This document shows, piece by piece, positions 23,662 to 35,883 of a stretch of 64,000 bases of DNA. The notes beneath the pieces were generated by a model, which was given only the letters and a program-made list of their open reading frames with translations, was not told where the DNA came from and made no database searches. The position numbers were made by a program, and so were the translations under genes. The stretch's first letter is position 1; each line of letters starts with the position of its first letter. Origin of the DNA: Adiantum capillus-veneris (Eukaryota > Streptophyta > Polypodiopsida > Polypodiales > Pteridaceae). The DNA is taken from the NCBI GenBank assembly GCA_014529385.2, contig CM043967.1, positions 1,307,001 through 1,371,000 on the forward strand, in the 5' to 3' direction.

Positions 23662-25733
23662 AGTAAACCCAGGGATATATTTAGAGTAGCTTCACATATA
23701 AGCTCAACATTTGTGGCCATTAGAATTTCTTGGCATGCCTTTCATTAGTTTATAATTAATGTTTACATGGACGTGTGTATCTTGGCCAAGTCCTAGCTCT
23801 AAGTCTCCTTTGCTCATGGTACTTATGTGTGACGCCCTCCTATATATGGACCAACTTCTTGAGTGAGCATAATGTTCGCCTCCAAAAGACATCTATCAAG
23901 ATCATCTCTAAGATCCATAGTAGTCACCATGTTTGGGGTCCTCTCTCTTATAAGTTTCATTGAGTCTAGCAGAGGAATGCCTAGTTCAAAGAGTGTATCT
24001 GGACGTGTGGTTTATATGTGCTTGTAGGGCAACCATTTGTGCACAATGTAATGGATCATAAGATCTTTGAGGCATTCAATTACCAAAAATCTCCCATATC
24101 ACGTGTGTTCAAGAGGTTTTTTCTAACACCCTTATTTATATGTTGTATTGATGAGAAAAATCATATTTAAATGAGCGACACCTATATTATGAAAAACACA
24201 CTAACCATTTTCAAAGACCACTAGATCATTGAATGAGTGGGTGGTACCTTTTTCATATTTTTGTTAATATCAACCTATTTTTTTCCCTTAACTTTGGCCC
24301 TTTTCTCATTGCAAGCAAAGATTTCATTAACGTGATCACAAACATGAAACATGTTAATAATGTTGTCGTACTGTGGCATGTCATAATGTGAAATAGAAAC
24401 ATACACCTCACTTTTGGCACCTTTTGATGCATGAAAATAAAATTAATAATGTACATATTGTGATATATGATGAAGCGTCTACTGCGATTGCTATCATATG
24501 CATACCTATCCGGGGAGTTGTGGCCATGGGTGTGGATCCTTTGCATGTTTTTCCACTTGATAAGATGCCTACTTTGGTTTTGTGATGTACAAATACCAAG
24601 AATTTTGTGGTGGCATGCTTGTCTCATCTATAAGAGTGATGCGGGTAAAAACTGTCAAAAATAGCAACTAACATGCATCGTTACAAAACTGTCTGGGAAG
24701 TGGCTCAAAAAGGAATATTGATGAAAAAGGGTACATTTCTATGATTTATATTCTTATACGAGTGATCCCACAAATTTAGAGATTTTTCTAACTTTGTTTG
24801 GGATTTGTCACATTCAAAATGGTATGTTTTTGGGTTAAAAATGAGTTGAAAATGACCTAGTTTTGGTCCAAATTGGGAAATGGCCCAAAAATTGACACAT
24901 CAGATGGAAATGCCGTGGGGAAGAGACAGAAGGCTTCTTTTTAGTGGAAAAACTGGCAATTCCTCAGTATTGTGTAATTCCTTCCATGGCTGCTCAATCT
25001 ATGTGTAGTGTAGTCCCACCTCTTCGTAATCTTGTTTCTGAGCTTGTGAGGGAGTGAACTAGGGTTTCCCCTTATCAAAATGGTATGTGGACTTCAATTT
25101 TGAAGCTCTTAAATCTCTGCAAAATCAGAAAATAGTTGCCGTAAAGGTTGAAGCTCATGTATTCCTTTCAACGGTTTGAAGTTACAGGGTGAGCCTACAT
25201 GATTCCATGAAAGAGGTTTGGGTTTTGAATGGGATTTGTGCTTGTGGTGTGAGAGTTTAGGTTTTAGGGAAGAAAAATTAGTGGTTTAATTGCTCTTTTT
25301 AAGTAAAACTAGATGCGAATTGGTGATCCTTTCATCACGAACCCACTTCCAAGAACAAGCAAATTCCAAGCACAATAGGAGAGAGGGCCTGTGACTTTTT
25401 TTTATCACGAACGCTCTTAGATTTTGAACCATATTTAGGAAGAGGGTTTGTGATTTTCCATAAAAATGTATTCACAAAGTGTTTTTGATTCTCATCACGA
25501 ACTCTCACAACCATAGGTTGCGCACCTTCCAAGCTAGATAGCACAAAAGCCTGACATTTTTGGTGAATCTCACTTGAGACTGGGTGGGAGTTTGTGAATT
25601 GATCTACACACTTTGTTAGCCATGGATGAAGATTCAAAGACACATGGGATGCACTTTGATCTTGCAGTCATGCGGATGTTTCAATAATTTGCCATGTGTA
25701 TGCAGCAATAATAGCCATCGAAAAGAAGCGAGA
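23662..25733. other. Stretch without a recognisable gene
   Basis: No domain is recognised on either strand. Short repeats of an ATCACGAAC motif occur at about 25334, 25405 and 25495. Open frames are short and show no recognisable motif. Confidence 0.5.
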
Positions 25734-25945
25734 TTTCAACCACCAAAGCACTGCAATCCATTATGAAGAGAATTTACTAGTTTGATGACAAGGACATCAC
25801 AAAGTATCTATGAGATTATATGAAGGAAATGGAATTGAATGGAGTGTGCGAGGAAGACATGGTTCAAAGTTTTGAGTTAGTTTGTGTCCCAGAGGTCAGA
25901 GATTGTATTAGGTTTAAGTTCAACTCCAATTTTAGCAATTTTCGG
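25734..25945 (+). pseudogene. gypsy Gag N-terminal fragment
   Basis: A plus-strand frame with two stops reads FDDKDITKYL, DYMKEMELNGVCEEDMVQSF and ELVCVPEVRDCI. This is the pattern of a gypsy gag core as I recall it from other retroelements (FDG-DI-KYLR, then PEIR). It is cut off before a GA microsatellite. I give modest confidence because only about 60 residues remain. Confidence 0.4.
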
Positions 25946-26057
25946 AGTCTAACTGCTGAAATTTGACCTCACACTCACACTATGAGTCTAAAATCAATTT
26001 TGATTTGATAACTTACTTCCTTGAGAGGGAGAAATAGAGTGAAGAGAGAAAGAGATA

Positions 26058-26077
26058 GATAGAGAGAGGGAGAGATA

Positions 26078-26132
<55 letters not shown>

Positions 26133-26136
26133 GGGG
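26058..26136. repeat. (AG)n microsatellite
   Basis: AG-rich tract with a pure central run from about 26080 to 26127 and imperfect GATA/GGGAGA edges. Confidence 0.9.
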
Positions 26137-26157
26137 AAGGGAGATAGATAGATAGAG

Positions 26158-27070
26158 TGTTGGGGGTCCCATCATTGAATAGCTCCAATGACCAACAAAA
26201 TTATCAATCCAGAGGGATGAGCTACAAGCCTAGGGCATGGAAACACTTACACAATTAGTGAACTAATCATGGAAACAAGAATGGTTAACTCTATGAGGTG
26301 AGCTTCTCGGCCTATGGAGGAGCTAAACCACAATGAAGGGCAATCTCCACATCCACTTCCTTTCACCTCCAATCAAGCCAATCACACACACTAATGATTG
26401 CAAAACGCACACAACACTAATCCTATCACCCAAACACACTAATCGCAAGCACACACATATAGATCTATCGAGCACCACACTCCAATCAAATCTACATGGA
26501 CACACAAGCAAAAGAGGGCAATCACACAAGATTAGAGCGGGATTAACCACTAATTAGTTAAGAACTAGCTAATCAAAGCATCATAGGCAATCACAAGAAG
26601 CATGAGAGAGGCATAGTGAAATAGAATTTAGCATTGATTACTGTTAACCAAGTCACATGAGCAAGGAGAAGCTCAAGGACTCCATAGCCACACACCTCAA
26701 GAGCTCTCACCAAAGAGTGCTCTCAACAAATGAGCTTGAGAACCCTAATTTCTTTTACATATTTCCTTATATACCTAGGGTAAGAATATGCAATGTCCAG
26801 GCGTCCAAGGCCTTTAGGGCTCCACCACTTACTAAATCTGCTATCTAGGCACACTAAATGACGTGTTCTTTACAACTTGGAACTCCCATTGAGCCCGTAG
26901 CACATTAAAATATTACAATGGTTTGAAATAAATTGGGAAAACAATACGTGACCATTTTGGAAAAATGTTTAACTCCAATCTTTACTGCTTCTTTCTGTTG
27001 ATCTTTGCTGTGCATCTGTACGTCTTTGGTGTTTAGCAGCTCTTGTTAACTGACATTGACTCAGTTAACA
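26158..27070 (-). repeat. LTR of a minus-strand retroelement
   Basis: The ends are TGTTGGGGGT at 26158 and ...CAGTTAACA at 27070 (913 bp, TG...CA). On the minus strand a purine tract (GGAAGGGGGGAA) sits directly before it at 27071-27082, marking it as a 3' LTR. A TATATAAGG box lies near 26763-26775 on the minus strand. I found no second copy in the window. Confidence 0.55.
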
Positions 27071-28319
27071 TTCCCCCCTTCCGATTTTAGTGCCCTTCCT
27101 CGGGCACTGTTGAAAAGTGTCCGTGGAGGCTGTGGAAGGTTTTTGATTGGTTGTTGATGGGCTGATTGTCCTCATTGAATTTGTTGATGAGGTTCAATTT
27201 GTGCAGCATCTTCATTGGTCTGAATATGTCTGATGTGAGAGATGATGTTGCATTTGTCATTGTAATAGCATTATGATGAGGTTGCTGTTTATTTGTGAAA
27301 AGTATGTACAAGAGAATTAGAATGATGAGGTTCTAAATTAGGGTCTATTACTTGGATGACCAAAGGAAAAAAACCCAATGGGCAAAAAGTGCCTCTGGGA
27401 TACACGCATTATTGGAGTACTTATTAGCATTGAAAATATTAATAAAGTACTCAAGGGATTATTTGTTGATAGATATGGAATTAAAAAGGCAGCAAATATG
27501 AGAGGGTAGCATGATGGAACATTGGTTTGCCTATTGTAGTCCACTCAAGGTGCATGGGTGGAAGCAAAAAAGAGTGTTTAATGCATATGTCCAATGGTGG
27601 GACATCCTATATATGCATACACAAAAATGCATGGAAAACAATATGCTGTGCAAGAAGGATTTTGAGGGGTTCTTCAGAAAGATGGTGTAGCTATAAAAGC
27701 ATATGACATGGCTTTGCAAGCTGGCACCCCTTTAAGAATGGTTTTTGCCGTCAAAGATATGTGCTCTCATCTTACTGTGCACTGTGCGTGAGTGTTGGAC
27801 TCTATGACACTCCATTAATTGCAAGTTAATAGACTTTGATTCTTATGCTCATCTCATCCAGCATGAGCAACACAACTTATATATACTCAACTCTTCCAGC
27901 TTGAGTGTAAGCCTAATAACTACGACTCTTAGCACAGAGTTTAATATGACTTGAAGCTTTGGGACTAATGCTTTGCTCATTTTATGGGTCAGCAGCCCCT
28001 AGCTCTGACTATGCCAAAGAGTGTTTTTTGCACCCTGGCAACTTGACTTTTTACATTCTTGTGCTTACTACAAACATTTTTTTAGGTAAAAATAAGCTTG
28101 AATCCTAAAAAAGAGGATTAGAAGGACCAAGTTGGCATTAAAGGTTTCTTTTTCCATACCTGTTTTATCTTCTTCGAATATGCATTCACGTTGGTTGGGT
28201 TGTCCTTCTTTGACTGTGAAGACTCCATTATCTATTTGATTCTCCAATTAGGTCTGTTGATAAGAGTCTTTGATGTTATTGTAGGCCTCTATTCACTGTC
28301 GGCATCTGGCTTTTGAATC

Positions 28320-28320
<1 letters not shown>
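27071..28320. other. Stretch upstream of the minus-strand LTR, no clear gene
   Basis: This should be the interior of the element whose LTR ends at 27070, but no gag or pol motif is visible on the minus strand. On the plus strand about 27345-27690 reads as a frame with few stops (YLDDQRKKTQWAKSASG, then SPLKVHGWKQKRVFNAYVQW); I do not recognise it. Confidence 0.4.
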
Positions 28321-28377
<57 letters not shown>

Positions 28378-28613
28378 TTCTCTCTTCCCCCTCCCTCTCT
28401 CTCTCTCTTTACCTCTATCTCTCCCACTTTCTCTCTCTCTCTCTATTTCTATGTCTCCCTCTATATATCTCTTTCTCTATCTCTATCTCCCTCTTTCCCT
28501 CTCTCTACTCCCTCTCTCTTTCTCTATCTTTCCCTCTCTATCTATTTCTCTATTTCTCTATCTATCTCTCTCCCTCTTTCCCGCTCGTTCTCTTTCTCTC
28601 TTTTCCTCTCTCT
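28320..28613. repeat. (TC)n / (TA)n compound microsatellite
   Basis: CT-rich tract with a (TA) run at about 28351-28376 and many TCTC units. It continues on the far side of the LTR element at 31602-31713, showing that the element inserted into it. Confidence 0.9.
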
Positions 28614-28777
28614 TGTTGGAGCTATATAGAGAGCTCACACTTATGCTATATATAGCTAGGAGCCCCCACTATATATGTGTACTCAGTGTGTGCTCTATAC
28701 ACACTTTGGGGATTGTATATGATGTTGTCGTCTCTCTCTTCTCGTCTCTACGTGCACTCTCTCCCTCCACTCCAACA
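28614..28777 (+). repeat. 5' LTR of the non-coding element
   Basis: 164 bp with TG...CA ends and a TATATATAG box near 28649-28657. It closely matches 31435-31601. Confidence 0.88.
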
Positions 28778-28790
28778 TGGCATTAGAGCC
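28778..28790 (+). promoter_or_regulatory. Primer binding site
   Basis: TGGCATTAGAGCC directly abuts the 5' LTR and differs at two positions from the initiator tRNA-Met complement TGGTATCAGAGC. Confidence 0.7.
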
Positions 28791-30559
28791 AACTACATGT
28801 GTTCTATATCAAGATATGGCTATGGAGTGCTCTTCTCTATGCTTCAAGCACGAAGATAAGTTTACTTTTTTGCTTTTATTGATTGTCTTTCTTGTCCTTT
28901 ATGTAGTTACTTTGTTCTTGCATTATAATTTGTTGGGTCCATAATGTTTTGAACAATTCTGTGTCAGTTTAAGATATAGAGATTAGCTACATTTCTTTTG
29001 GTTAGAAAAACATTGACAAGTTGTGTTTAGAAGCAAAAATTAGAAGAGTTTCAATTAAAAGAGAAAAAATAGCTTCTACTCTAAATAGCATTCAACCGCC
29101 ATCATCATGTTGCAAGAGATTACGACAGTTATTGCACGGGTAGCCGAATGATCGGGCATAGAGGTTGGTGGAGCTTGTGGTGTGTCAAGATAGTAGGGGG
29201 TACGAATGCTTGGTCAAAGCTCTACGAGAGCTCTGTAGGTAGTGATCAGTTGAATAATTAGACGGTGCTGTAGACACGAATTGAGGCACAAAAGTTTTTG
29301 ACCTTCATTGTCACTATGCTCTGCCATGCAGCTACCTCGACCTTACCCTCCAAACAACATTAGTGAGAGCAACACAAAATAGAACAGTACACCCCTATTT
29401 TGAGCTTGTGCCTCTATTTTGAGCGGAGACATGTGCAGCATAATAAGCACCCAGCCTTTATGAGGCTCACGCTCGATTTTTCTTAAATTAATGAGGTGTG
29501 ATTTTCTTAAAACATCACCTAATCAGGCTAGCAAGACGAGCAAACGCTCCCTTAGTGTCTTCGTGCTGACAGACTTTCTGCTAAAAGCAGCCGAAGTAGG
29601 TGCAACTTCCTCCAACCATACGCGAAGGCCAATCTTAGTGTTTAAGTGTGAGGAGAGACGAGATGCTAATCAGAGTTTCCTGGCTATTCTTGGCTGCCCT
29701 ACAAGATTGGCTTGCTATTTTGGCAGCCCTATGATGCTTCTTTGCTATTTCTACTTGTGCTTTGCGAATTATTTTAACACCCGATGTTGCTCATATTTGC
29801 AATATTCAATTTCAAGAATAGCTTCAAATACATTACTTTAATAATAGCCTCTGTGTGCTTTCATTGATGCGGCCTATTTTTGGCAAACTACACCAACTTT
29901 TTAGCTTGTCTCTACAAGGCGTCTCACGTAATCAAAAAGTAGGAATACTGGTAGCTATAAAACTATGGCATCTTACATAATCGAAAGAGGTCAGCGCTTA
30001 TAAGAGGTCAACATGCTATTTAGCTCCTAAAAGCTAAGAGTTCATGCACACTGACGGTGTCTGTAAGTCTCAGTCAGTTGAGTTATTCATAGTTCGACAA
30101 TAGTTTTCTGCATCATTTTGAGCGTACTCGATTGTTGTTTTTTTTTTGGCTGAAAATCTACACACCCTTTGAGCAATAGATTGGCCTTCTGCACTAGAAA
30201 TTGCCTTGCAGCCACCTCACCATACTCAGATTAAATGACAAGGTTCACCAAGATGACATGTCGAGCTCCATGATGTCATGGGTGAAGTTACATGATATGT
30301 CTTCATCCATGGTTCAAGGTGATATTATGTGCTATGTCTTTATTTTCTCCATCCATGGCTTTAGTTCTTGATGCATGCTATTGATCTCGTCGCGATTTTT
30401 CATAAAATATTTCACGTAATTTTATGCTGGTATACTAACGTGTGACACTGTTTTCTTGTAAATCATCGATGTATAGATGACAAGATTTACCAGGCGATGA
30501 TCTACTGATTAGTCATTGTCTTGAGGTTTTGTAGATTTTGCACAAAACTAGTGTCTTTG

Positions 30560-30870
30560 ATGCCATGGTACGTAAAGCCATGATGGTGATTACTATTTTA
30601 TAGTTTTTATTTGATTTGAAGAAAGCGTCTCGTATGCCATGATACGTAAAGCCATGATAATTGCTAGTTCAAAGTTTTTCTGAGCGTCTGTAATGCCATG
30701 GTATGTAAAGCCATGATGATGATTACTACTTTATAGTTTTTATTTGATTTGAAGAAAACGTCTCTAATGCCATGCTAAGTAAAGCGATCTATTTTAAAGT
30801 TTTTTTAAGCGGCGTTGCTAATGCCATTGTGAATAACGTGATGCCATGGTACGAAAAGCCATGATGATGA
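30560..30870 (+). repeat. Degenerate internal repeat (GCCATGGTACGTAAAGCCAT type)
   Basis: Six copies of an ATGCCATG-GTAAAGCCATGAT module occur at about 30561, 30634, 30694, 30768, 30825 and 30841. A longer ~133-bp period also shows, in the TTTATAGTTTTTATTTGATTTG block at 30597 and 30730. It lies in the interior of the non-coding LTR element. Confidence 0.75.
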
Positions 30871-31434
30871 CAATTGCTAGTTGTTGAGATCTTGGGGCCC
30901 TTGATATGTTCATTACATCTCGGCTTTGTATATATATGTTCACATGTGATTACATTTATACTACATTTGTTTCTATGTCGTCTGCACATGTGGTTCCATT
31001 GGCATTATGTTTGTTTCTATGTCGTCTCTAGAGCGGCGTCACGAACCGTCTCCAAGGTGAATGTGATGTGGTTATTTCTAACCTTCACATTTCAATATGT
31101 TTCTTGAGTTGGTATTGATTACAAGATGAAAAGCACATTAAGGAGCATATACAAGGGATCCAAGATGCTAAAGCTGCTCTACCAAAACATTTGCAGTGGC
31201 ACAAGAGTGATGTAGCTCCTACGGTTAAAACTTTAAATTTGTGTCCATTAGAGTTTTTATGAGCCTTTGTGGTGATTGTTGTTTATTATGGAGTGATGTA
31301 GCTCCTCTGAAACATATTTTGTAAACTTAAAAATTTATTAATACAACAGTGCATGTATATGGTGCTGTGAGTTTTTCCCTTGTACCCCCAAGGTTTTTTT
31401 CATCCACAGTTAGGGACTCCTATTTGAGTGGGGG

Positions 31435-31601
31435 TGTTGGAGCTAAAATAGAGAGCCCACACTTATGCTATATATAGCTAGGGGTCCCCACTATCTATGT
31501 GTACTCAGTGTGTGTTCTATACACACTTTGAGGATTGTATATGATGGTGTCGTCTCTCTCTCTTCTCTTCTCTACGTGCGCTCTCTCCCTCCACTTTAAC
31601 A
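31435..31601 (+). repeat. 3' LTR of the non-coding element
   Basis: 167 bp, TGTTGG...TTAACA, preceded by the purine tract GAGTGGGGG and followed by the TCTCT duplication. Confidence 0.88.
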
Positions 31602-31621
31602 TCTCTATATATCTCCGTCTT

Positions 31622-31713
<92 letters not shown>
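31602..31713. repeat. (CT)n microsatellite
   Basis: Long CT run, the right-hand continuation of the tract before 28613. Confidence 0.95.
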
Positions 31714-31714
<1 letters not shown>

Positions 31715-32303
31715 TTATGTGACGAGACACGGGAGCACAAAAACTGAATAAGAGATATTGCAACTACACAGAGTAGATGAAAGGAATCAGAGACCTGTAT
31801 TGATTTAAATTCACGGGTACAAGAAGAGCATAGCTCGTGTCAAACCTCCCGACCACAACCGAGCTATCTCACTCTCAATCGCACTCTCACTCCCACTCTC
31901 AATCAGACTCTCACTCTCATTCACAATCACAATCTCAAGGTGCCATCAGAGTAGGATAGCCTCCTTCTGAGAACGGGGTAGTCTTCTTCACAAAAAAGTG
32001 GCTATTTTTGACCTCTCTCCAGTCTTTAGCAAAGCGGCCCAAAAATAGGCTCGAAAAGAGGCGTCCTGCACACAAACACATAAGAATTGCAAAAACACAT
32101 CCCCATTAGGAAATTTCGGAGGTCATTTGGAGGGCCTTCTAAGAAAATGAATTTTTTGCACTCTCTCTCTAGAAAAAGTGGCAAATAATAGAGCTGGGTC
32201 TTTCATGGTAAAAGTTCAAAAAGTGTACTTTAAGTAGATTCCTTACTCTTCTGAACATTCGCTCGTAATGATTGAGGGATAATCTTCTTTTCAGTTGCAT
32301 TGA
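31714..32303. other. Upstream region of the transposase-like gene
   Basis: No gene is seen. A short CTCTCA/ACTCCC-rich minisatellite lies at about 31867-31935. The promoter of the gene starting near 32304 should be here, but I see no convincing TATA box. Confidence 0.4.
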
Positions 32304-35289
32304 ATGAACCTCGTTAATATGGAGGGAATGACGCTAACATGGAGGGACGACGGCGCAGCCGCTATTCACTTTCCATTAAACCTGCACATTTGGCTAATGG
32401 TGCACTCCTCAAATGGCACAAATGTTATGCAGAAACGAGCCAAATATCACCTTCACATTGATTTGGACAATGAGTACCAACCATTGATTAAGCGTAGTAA
32501 AACAAACACACATATACCTCCCGCTTCCATAGAAACGCTCAGAGCTCAGGGAGCTAAACACATAGATATCTGGACGAGAGGCTCTCAACACCCTAAGAAT
32601 CCAATGACTAATGCGTCTCCACCGTTTGTCAATCCTACAAGCTTATTGACCTTTGCTGGTGATGGAGAAAAGGGCCTTCTGGGTTATTGTAAATCTCTTA
32701 CAAGAGAAGCTGAAACTTATAAGGGCATTCTCCAAGCTCACAATGTGAGATTGTTCATCTTTCACATTTACATTCTACAGATCAGGTTACCATTTTGCAA
32801 CACAAAACAGAGGTACAGGAAATGAAAGGAAAGGTACGAAGTTGTCAAAGGAAGGACACCATCTTGGGTGGTCGTATCCGAAAGAAGAAATTACGCAATC
32901 TTGAAACATTGCAGGTTGCATCCGGAGGTCTCAAGAAAAGAATCCGAGCATTGAGGTGATGCTTCTTGGTTGGCTACATTGTCTTAGTTAAGTAATCTTT
33001 TTTTTTCTTCTTGTTATGCATTGTTTTCATGTGCCTAAATAGTGTTAGTGAAGTAAATTTTCTGTTATTTACTTATGCATTGTCTTCATGTAGAGATTCA
33101 ATCTATCCTGACAAGGAAAACATTCACCCCAAAGCCAATATAGGAAAGAGATTGAAGCCAGTTATAAGTAGAAGCCTGGCAGCATATATAGTACATGACA
33201 AGAAGTTTAAGGTCCTACAACGAAATGTAGTGGACCGCTTTATTTCAGAGAACTCAGTGCCTGCAAAAGAGATACAAGGCACACTTGATTCACTTGGTGT
33301 AAGCAAAAGAGGATATTCAGCTATACAAAAATCTGTCTCATCCATCTTTGTTAAGAAGGGTATAAAATCCAAACTTTTACCATCAGCCTCAAGTGTTTGG
33401 AAAGAGAGGCTTCAGCTTAACGAGGCACAGGGAGACTATCTTGGACAGCCCTTTCACATTAAAGCAACTTACAGTGGCCATGGAGTAAACATGGCATATG
33501 ATGAGTTCAATAATATTTTTATGGACCTGCAGATGTTACAGAAGAGAATGGTGGAGTTTTACAACATCACATTTGAAGAGTCACGAGGGGTATTACATTT
33601 TGTGTTAAAACTGGATGAGTGTGAGCTTGTTAAAGAGAAAAAGCTAGAGCGTGTTACTATTACTTTAATGAATAGAGCCCTCTCAAAGTGTCCCAGTGAT
33701 GATCCTTTGTATTTGAGTGTTCAATCAGAATCTAACATATGGTGGCTTGGTGCGTTTGAGGTAAGTGAGATTCTCAGGTAAGCTCAAATGTTCACATCTA
33801 CTTAAGTCTCATTTATTTTGTGTTGCAGGTAAAGAAATAAGATCATGAGATTCTATATTGGGTGTTCCATCGAACTAATATTCCGGAGGTGATTGATCGA
33901 CAGACTAACCAGGGAGAGGTACTACGTCTAGATGGAAGGGAGACTTTCAAGTTCAGTGGCATCTTGCAGGTGACCTCAAAACATTAAAGTGCATGTATAA
34001 TTGTGGAATGGGTGCAATGGCAAAGTCGTCATGTTTGTTTTGCATGGAGTCTGCAAAGGTCATGGACCCAAAGTGGTGGAGAAAAGCTCCAACATGTCAC
34101 ATTGAGGACCCTGCTTTTCGACCGGTTTTGAAAATACCACTTGTGAATGTCCACATCTGTACAATGCATGCCCTTTGTAGAATTGTGGAGAGATTGGTCT
34201 ACTTATATATCGGGTTTGCTTGGAAAATTAAGAACTCAGCAGAGCGACAAGTAGCCCTGCAGTGCTTAGAATTGGTACTGTCGGATATGGGGCTTCATGG
34301 TGGCAATGTGAAACTCCAGCGGCATGAAAAGAGATCAACTGCTGAGAAGGATGTCCCATGCAAACCATCCATCGGTGGGGTGAAGGCACGGAGGTTTTTA
34401 TCTAAACCACAAGGTATACGAGATCCGAAGCTAACAAAACATGGAAAAATATATAACACATCTTATGTTAGCAAGGTAGCGTATCAGAGCTGGAAAAAAC
34501 TACATATTGTAGTCAAAGACCAAGAACCAACTACTCGTAACGCGAAGGCTGAGGTTTGGCGATCAATAGACATCCTATTTTTGATGTGCGACAAAGATGA
34601 CTGGTCACAAGGTGATATGAACAAGTTCAAGGAGAATCTCAACCTTCTCAAAAAATCATTCAAGACAGCATGGACAGACACCCAGATTACTCACTACATG
34701 GTATTATCGTGTATTTGATTCTTTTTTATGTGCAACTATGTGAGTGTAAAACATTCTAACTAATCTGTTTTCATATCCAGCACATCATCTTTAATCATTT
34801 ACCATATTTTATACAAAAGTATGGGAACCCGGCAATATGGAATACCCAAGGGATGGAAAAGTCTCATTACATGGCGAGAAATGCTTATTTCAGGCACACA
34901 CGACATGGTGGCTCTCGAATCAAGGCTAACAGTTTGAGAGAACTATTTGAATGGCTCTATCATCGAATCATTCATCGAATGCAGGCAAAAGAAGTATTGG
35001 CCTCTTCAGCAACAGCACAAGCCATCAGACATTTACAACAACAAAAAGTTAAAAGATCAATGACAATAGTTTGAGAGAACTATTTGAATGGCTCTATCGT
35101 CGAATCATTCATCGAATGCAGGCAAAAGAAGTATTGGCCTCTTCAGCAACAGCACAAGCCATCAGACATTTACAACAACAAAAAGTTAAAAGATCAATGG
35201 CATCCAACAACTCCGGTGCTCGTGTAAGTCAACAAAGGTGGAGAGAGACAATGGTGTATGTGAACCACAAGTGGAGAAAGATACTCTGA
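32304..35289 (+). pseudogene. Spliced DDE/RNase H-fold transposase-like gene, damaged
   Basis: At least five exons are inferred from frame changes at GT-AG boundaries; clear introns are 33761-33828 and 34701-34780. In order: a His/Pro-rich N-terminus; a basic coiled coil (about 32779-32957); a domain from 33094 with a FVLKLDECE motif (33599-33625); GDLKTLKC (33969-33992) followed by CLFCM; an HICTMHALCRIVERL helix (34153-34197); and GMEKSHYMARNA (about 34850-34890). The D...GDxK...CxxC...H...E order recalls transposase-like proteins of animals with an RNase H fold; that is inference from memory. Damage: TAA at 33838-33840, a 1-nt frameshift near 33920-33971, and a 137-bp duplication at the 3' end. 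Confidence 0.5.
34931..35204 (+). repeat. 137-bp tandem duplication in the transposase-like gene
   Basis: The block 34931-35067 (starting AGTTTGAGAGAACTATTTGA) is repeated at 35068-35204 with about two changes. It duplicates some 45 residues (ELFEWLY...QQQKVKRSM) and shifts the frame, since 137 is not divisible by three. Confidence 0.95.
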
Positions 35290-35352
35290 GTGGATGACAT
35301 TGTACAAAATTTCTGTAATACATGATCTTATACAATTGCTACTTGAAGTGTA

Positions 35353-35602
35353 TCAAGATTTTGAAGGTTCAATTTTGTTTTTTGGCACATCACCCTTGTA
35401 ACGAATCATGAGATGTTTGCCATACTCTAAAAGTTCATCTGGGTTTTGTCTACCAAGAGCTAGTGCCATTGCTGTGTAAGTGTAGTAATACGCTGCCCGA
35501 CCACCTGTATAGCCCGGGCAGTAACCAAAACAATCTCTAGCAAACACTTTGTCCACAAGAATGACTTTATCTGCACTTTTGGGCAGCACGGGTCCACCCA
35601 AG
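35353..35602 (-). CDS. 3' exon of an unknown minus-strand gene (left of the copia)
   Basis: An open minus-strand frame of about 82 codons ends at a TGA at 35353-35355. It starts at the copia boundary, so its apparent start is artificial. Across the insertion the same frame continues at 41209-41314: removing the element and one CCAAG copy keeps it open. Visible motifs are CFGYCPGYTGGRAAYYY and DELLEYGKHLM. I do not recognise the protein. The gene converges on the transposase-like gene, with only 63 bp between the two stops. Confidence 0.5.
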
Positions 35603-35794
35603 TGAAGGAGTAGGAGCGGAAGTGTGACGCGAGAGAGAGTGCGAGAAGAAGAGCACGAAGATATGGTGAAATCGCTCTACTGTAATGTGTAGAGCATAGT
35701 GAGTTCTTATTAGGTTTTTACAATAGAATATGTGTACATACCTGGCGGCCCGCCCACTTACCTGGGCGACCATATTGGGCTTTATACCCCAACA
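35603..35794 (-). repeat. copia 3' LTR
   Basis: 192 bp. On the minus strand it is preceded by the polypurine tract AAGTGGGAGGT (35795-35805) and begins TGTTGGGGTATAAAGCCC. Confidence 0.95.
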
Positions 35795-35883
35795 ACCTCC
35801 CACTTAAAGTCCAATGTGGTACTTTAAGTGTGAGAGAAGCTACTATACAAGCTAATATACAAGAGATGTAGAGAAGTGATGTA

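Larger units (their letters stand above)
28614..31601 (+). mobile_element. Complete non-coding LTR retroelement (LARD/TRIM-like)
   Basis: Two direct repeats, 28614-28777 (164 bp) and 31435-31601 (167 bp), both start TGTTGGAGCTA and end in ACA. They are flanked by the 5-bp duplication TCTCT (28609-28613 and 31602-31606). A primer site (TGGCATTAGAGCC) follows the left LTR and a purine tract (GAGTGGGGG) precedes the right one. The 2.66 kb interior has no gag or pol, so the element must move using enzymes from elsewhere. It is larger than a classic TRIM and smaller than most LARDs. Confidence 0.88.

Noticed and set aside
26158-27070. Reading the 913-bp segment as a complete solo LTR
   Set aside because: The flanking pentamers do not match, and a purine tract adjoins one end, so a 3' LTR of a degraded element fits better.
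28613-28786. 157-codon Ser-Leu frame at 28313-28786
   Set aside because: It runs from the TC microsatellite into the 5' LTR of the non-coding element; an artefact.
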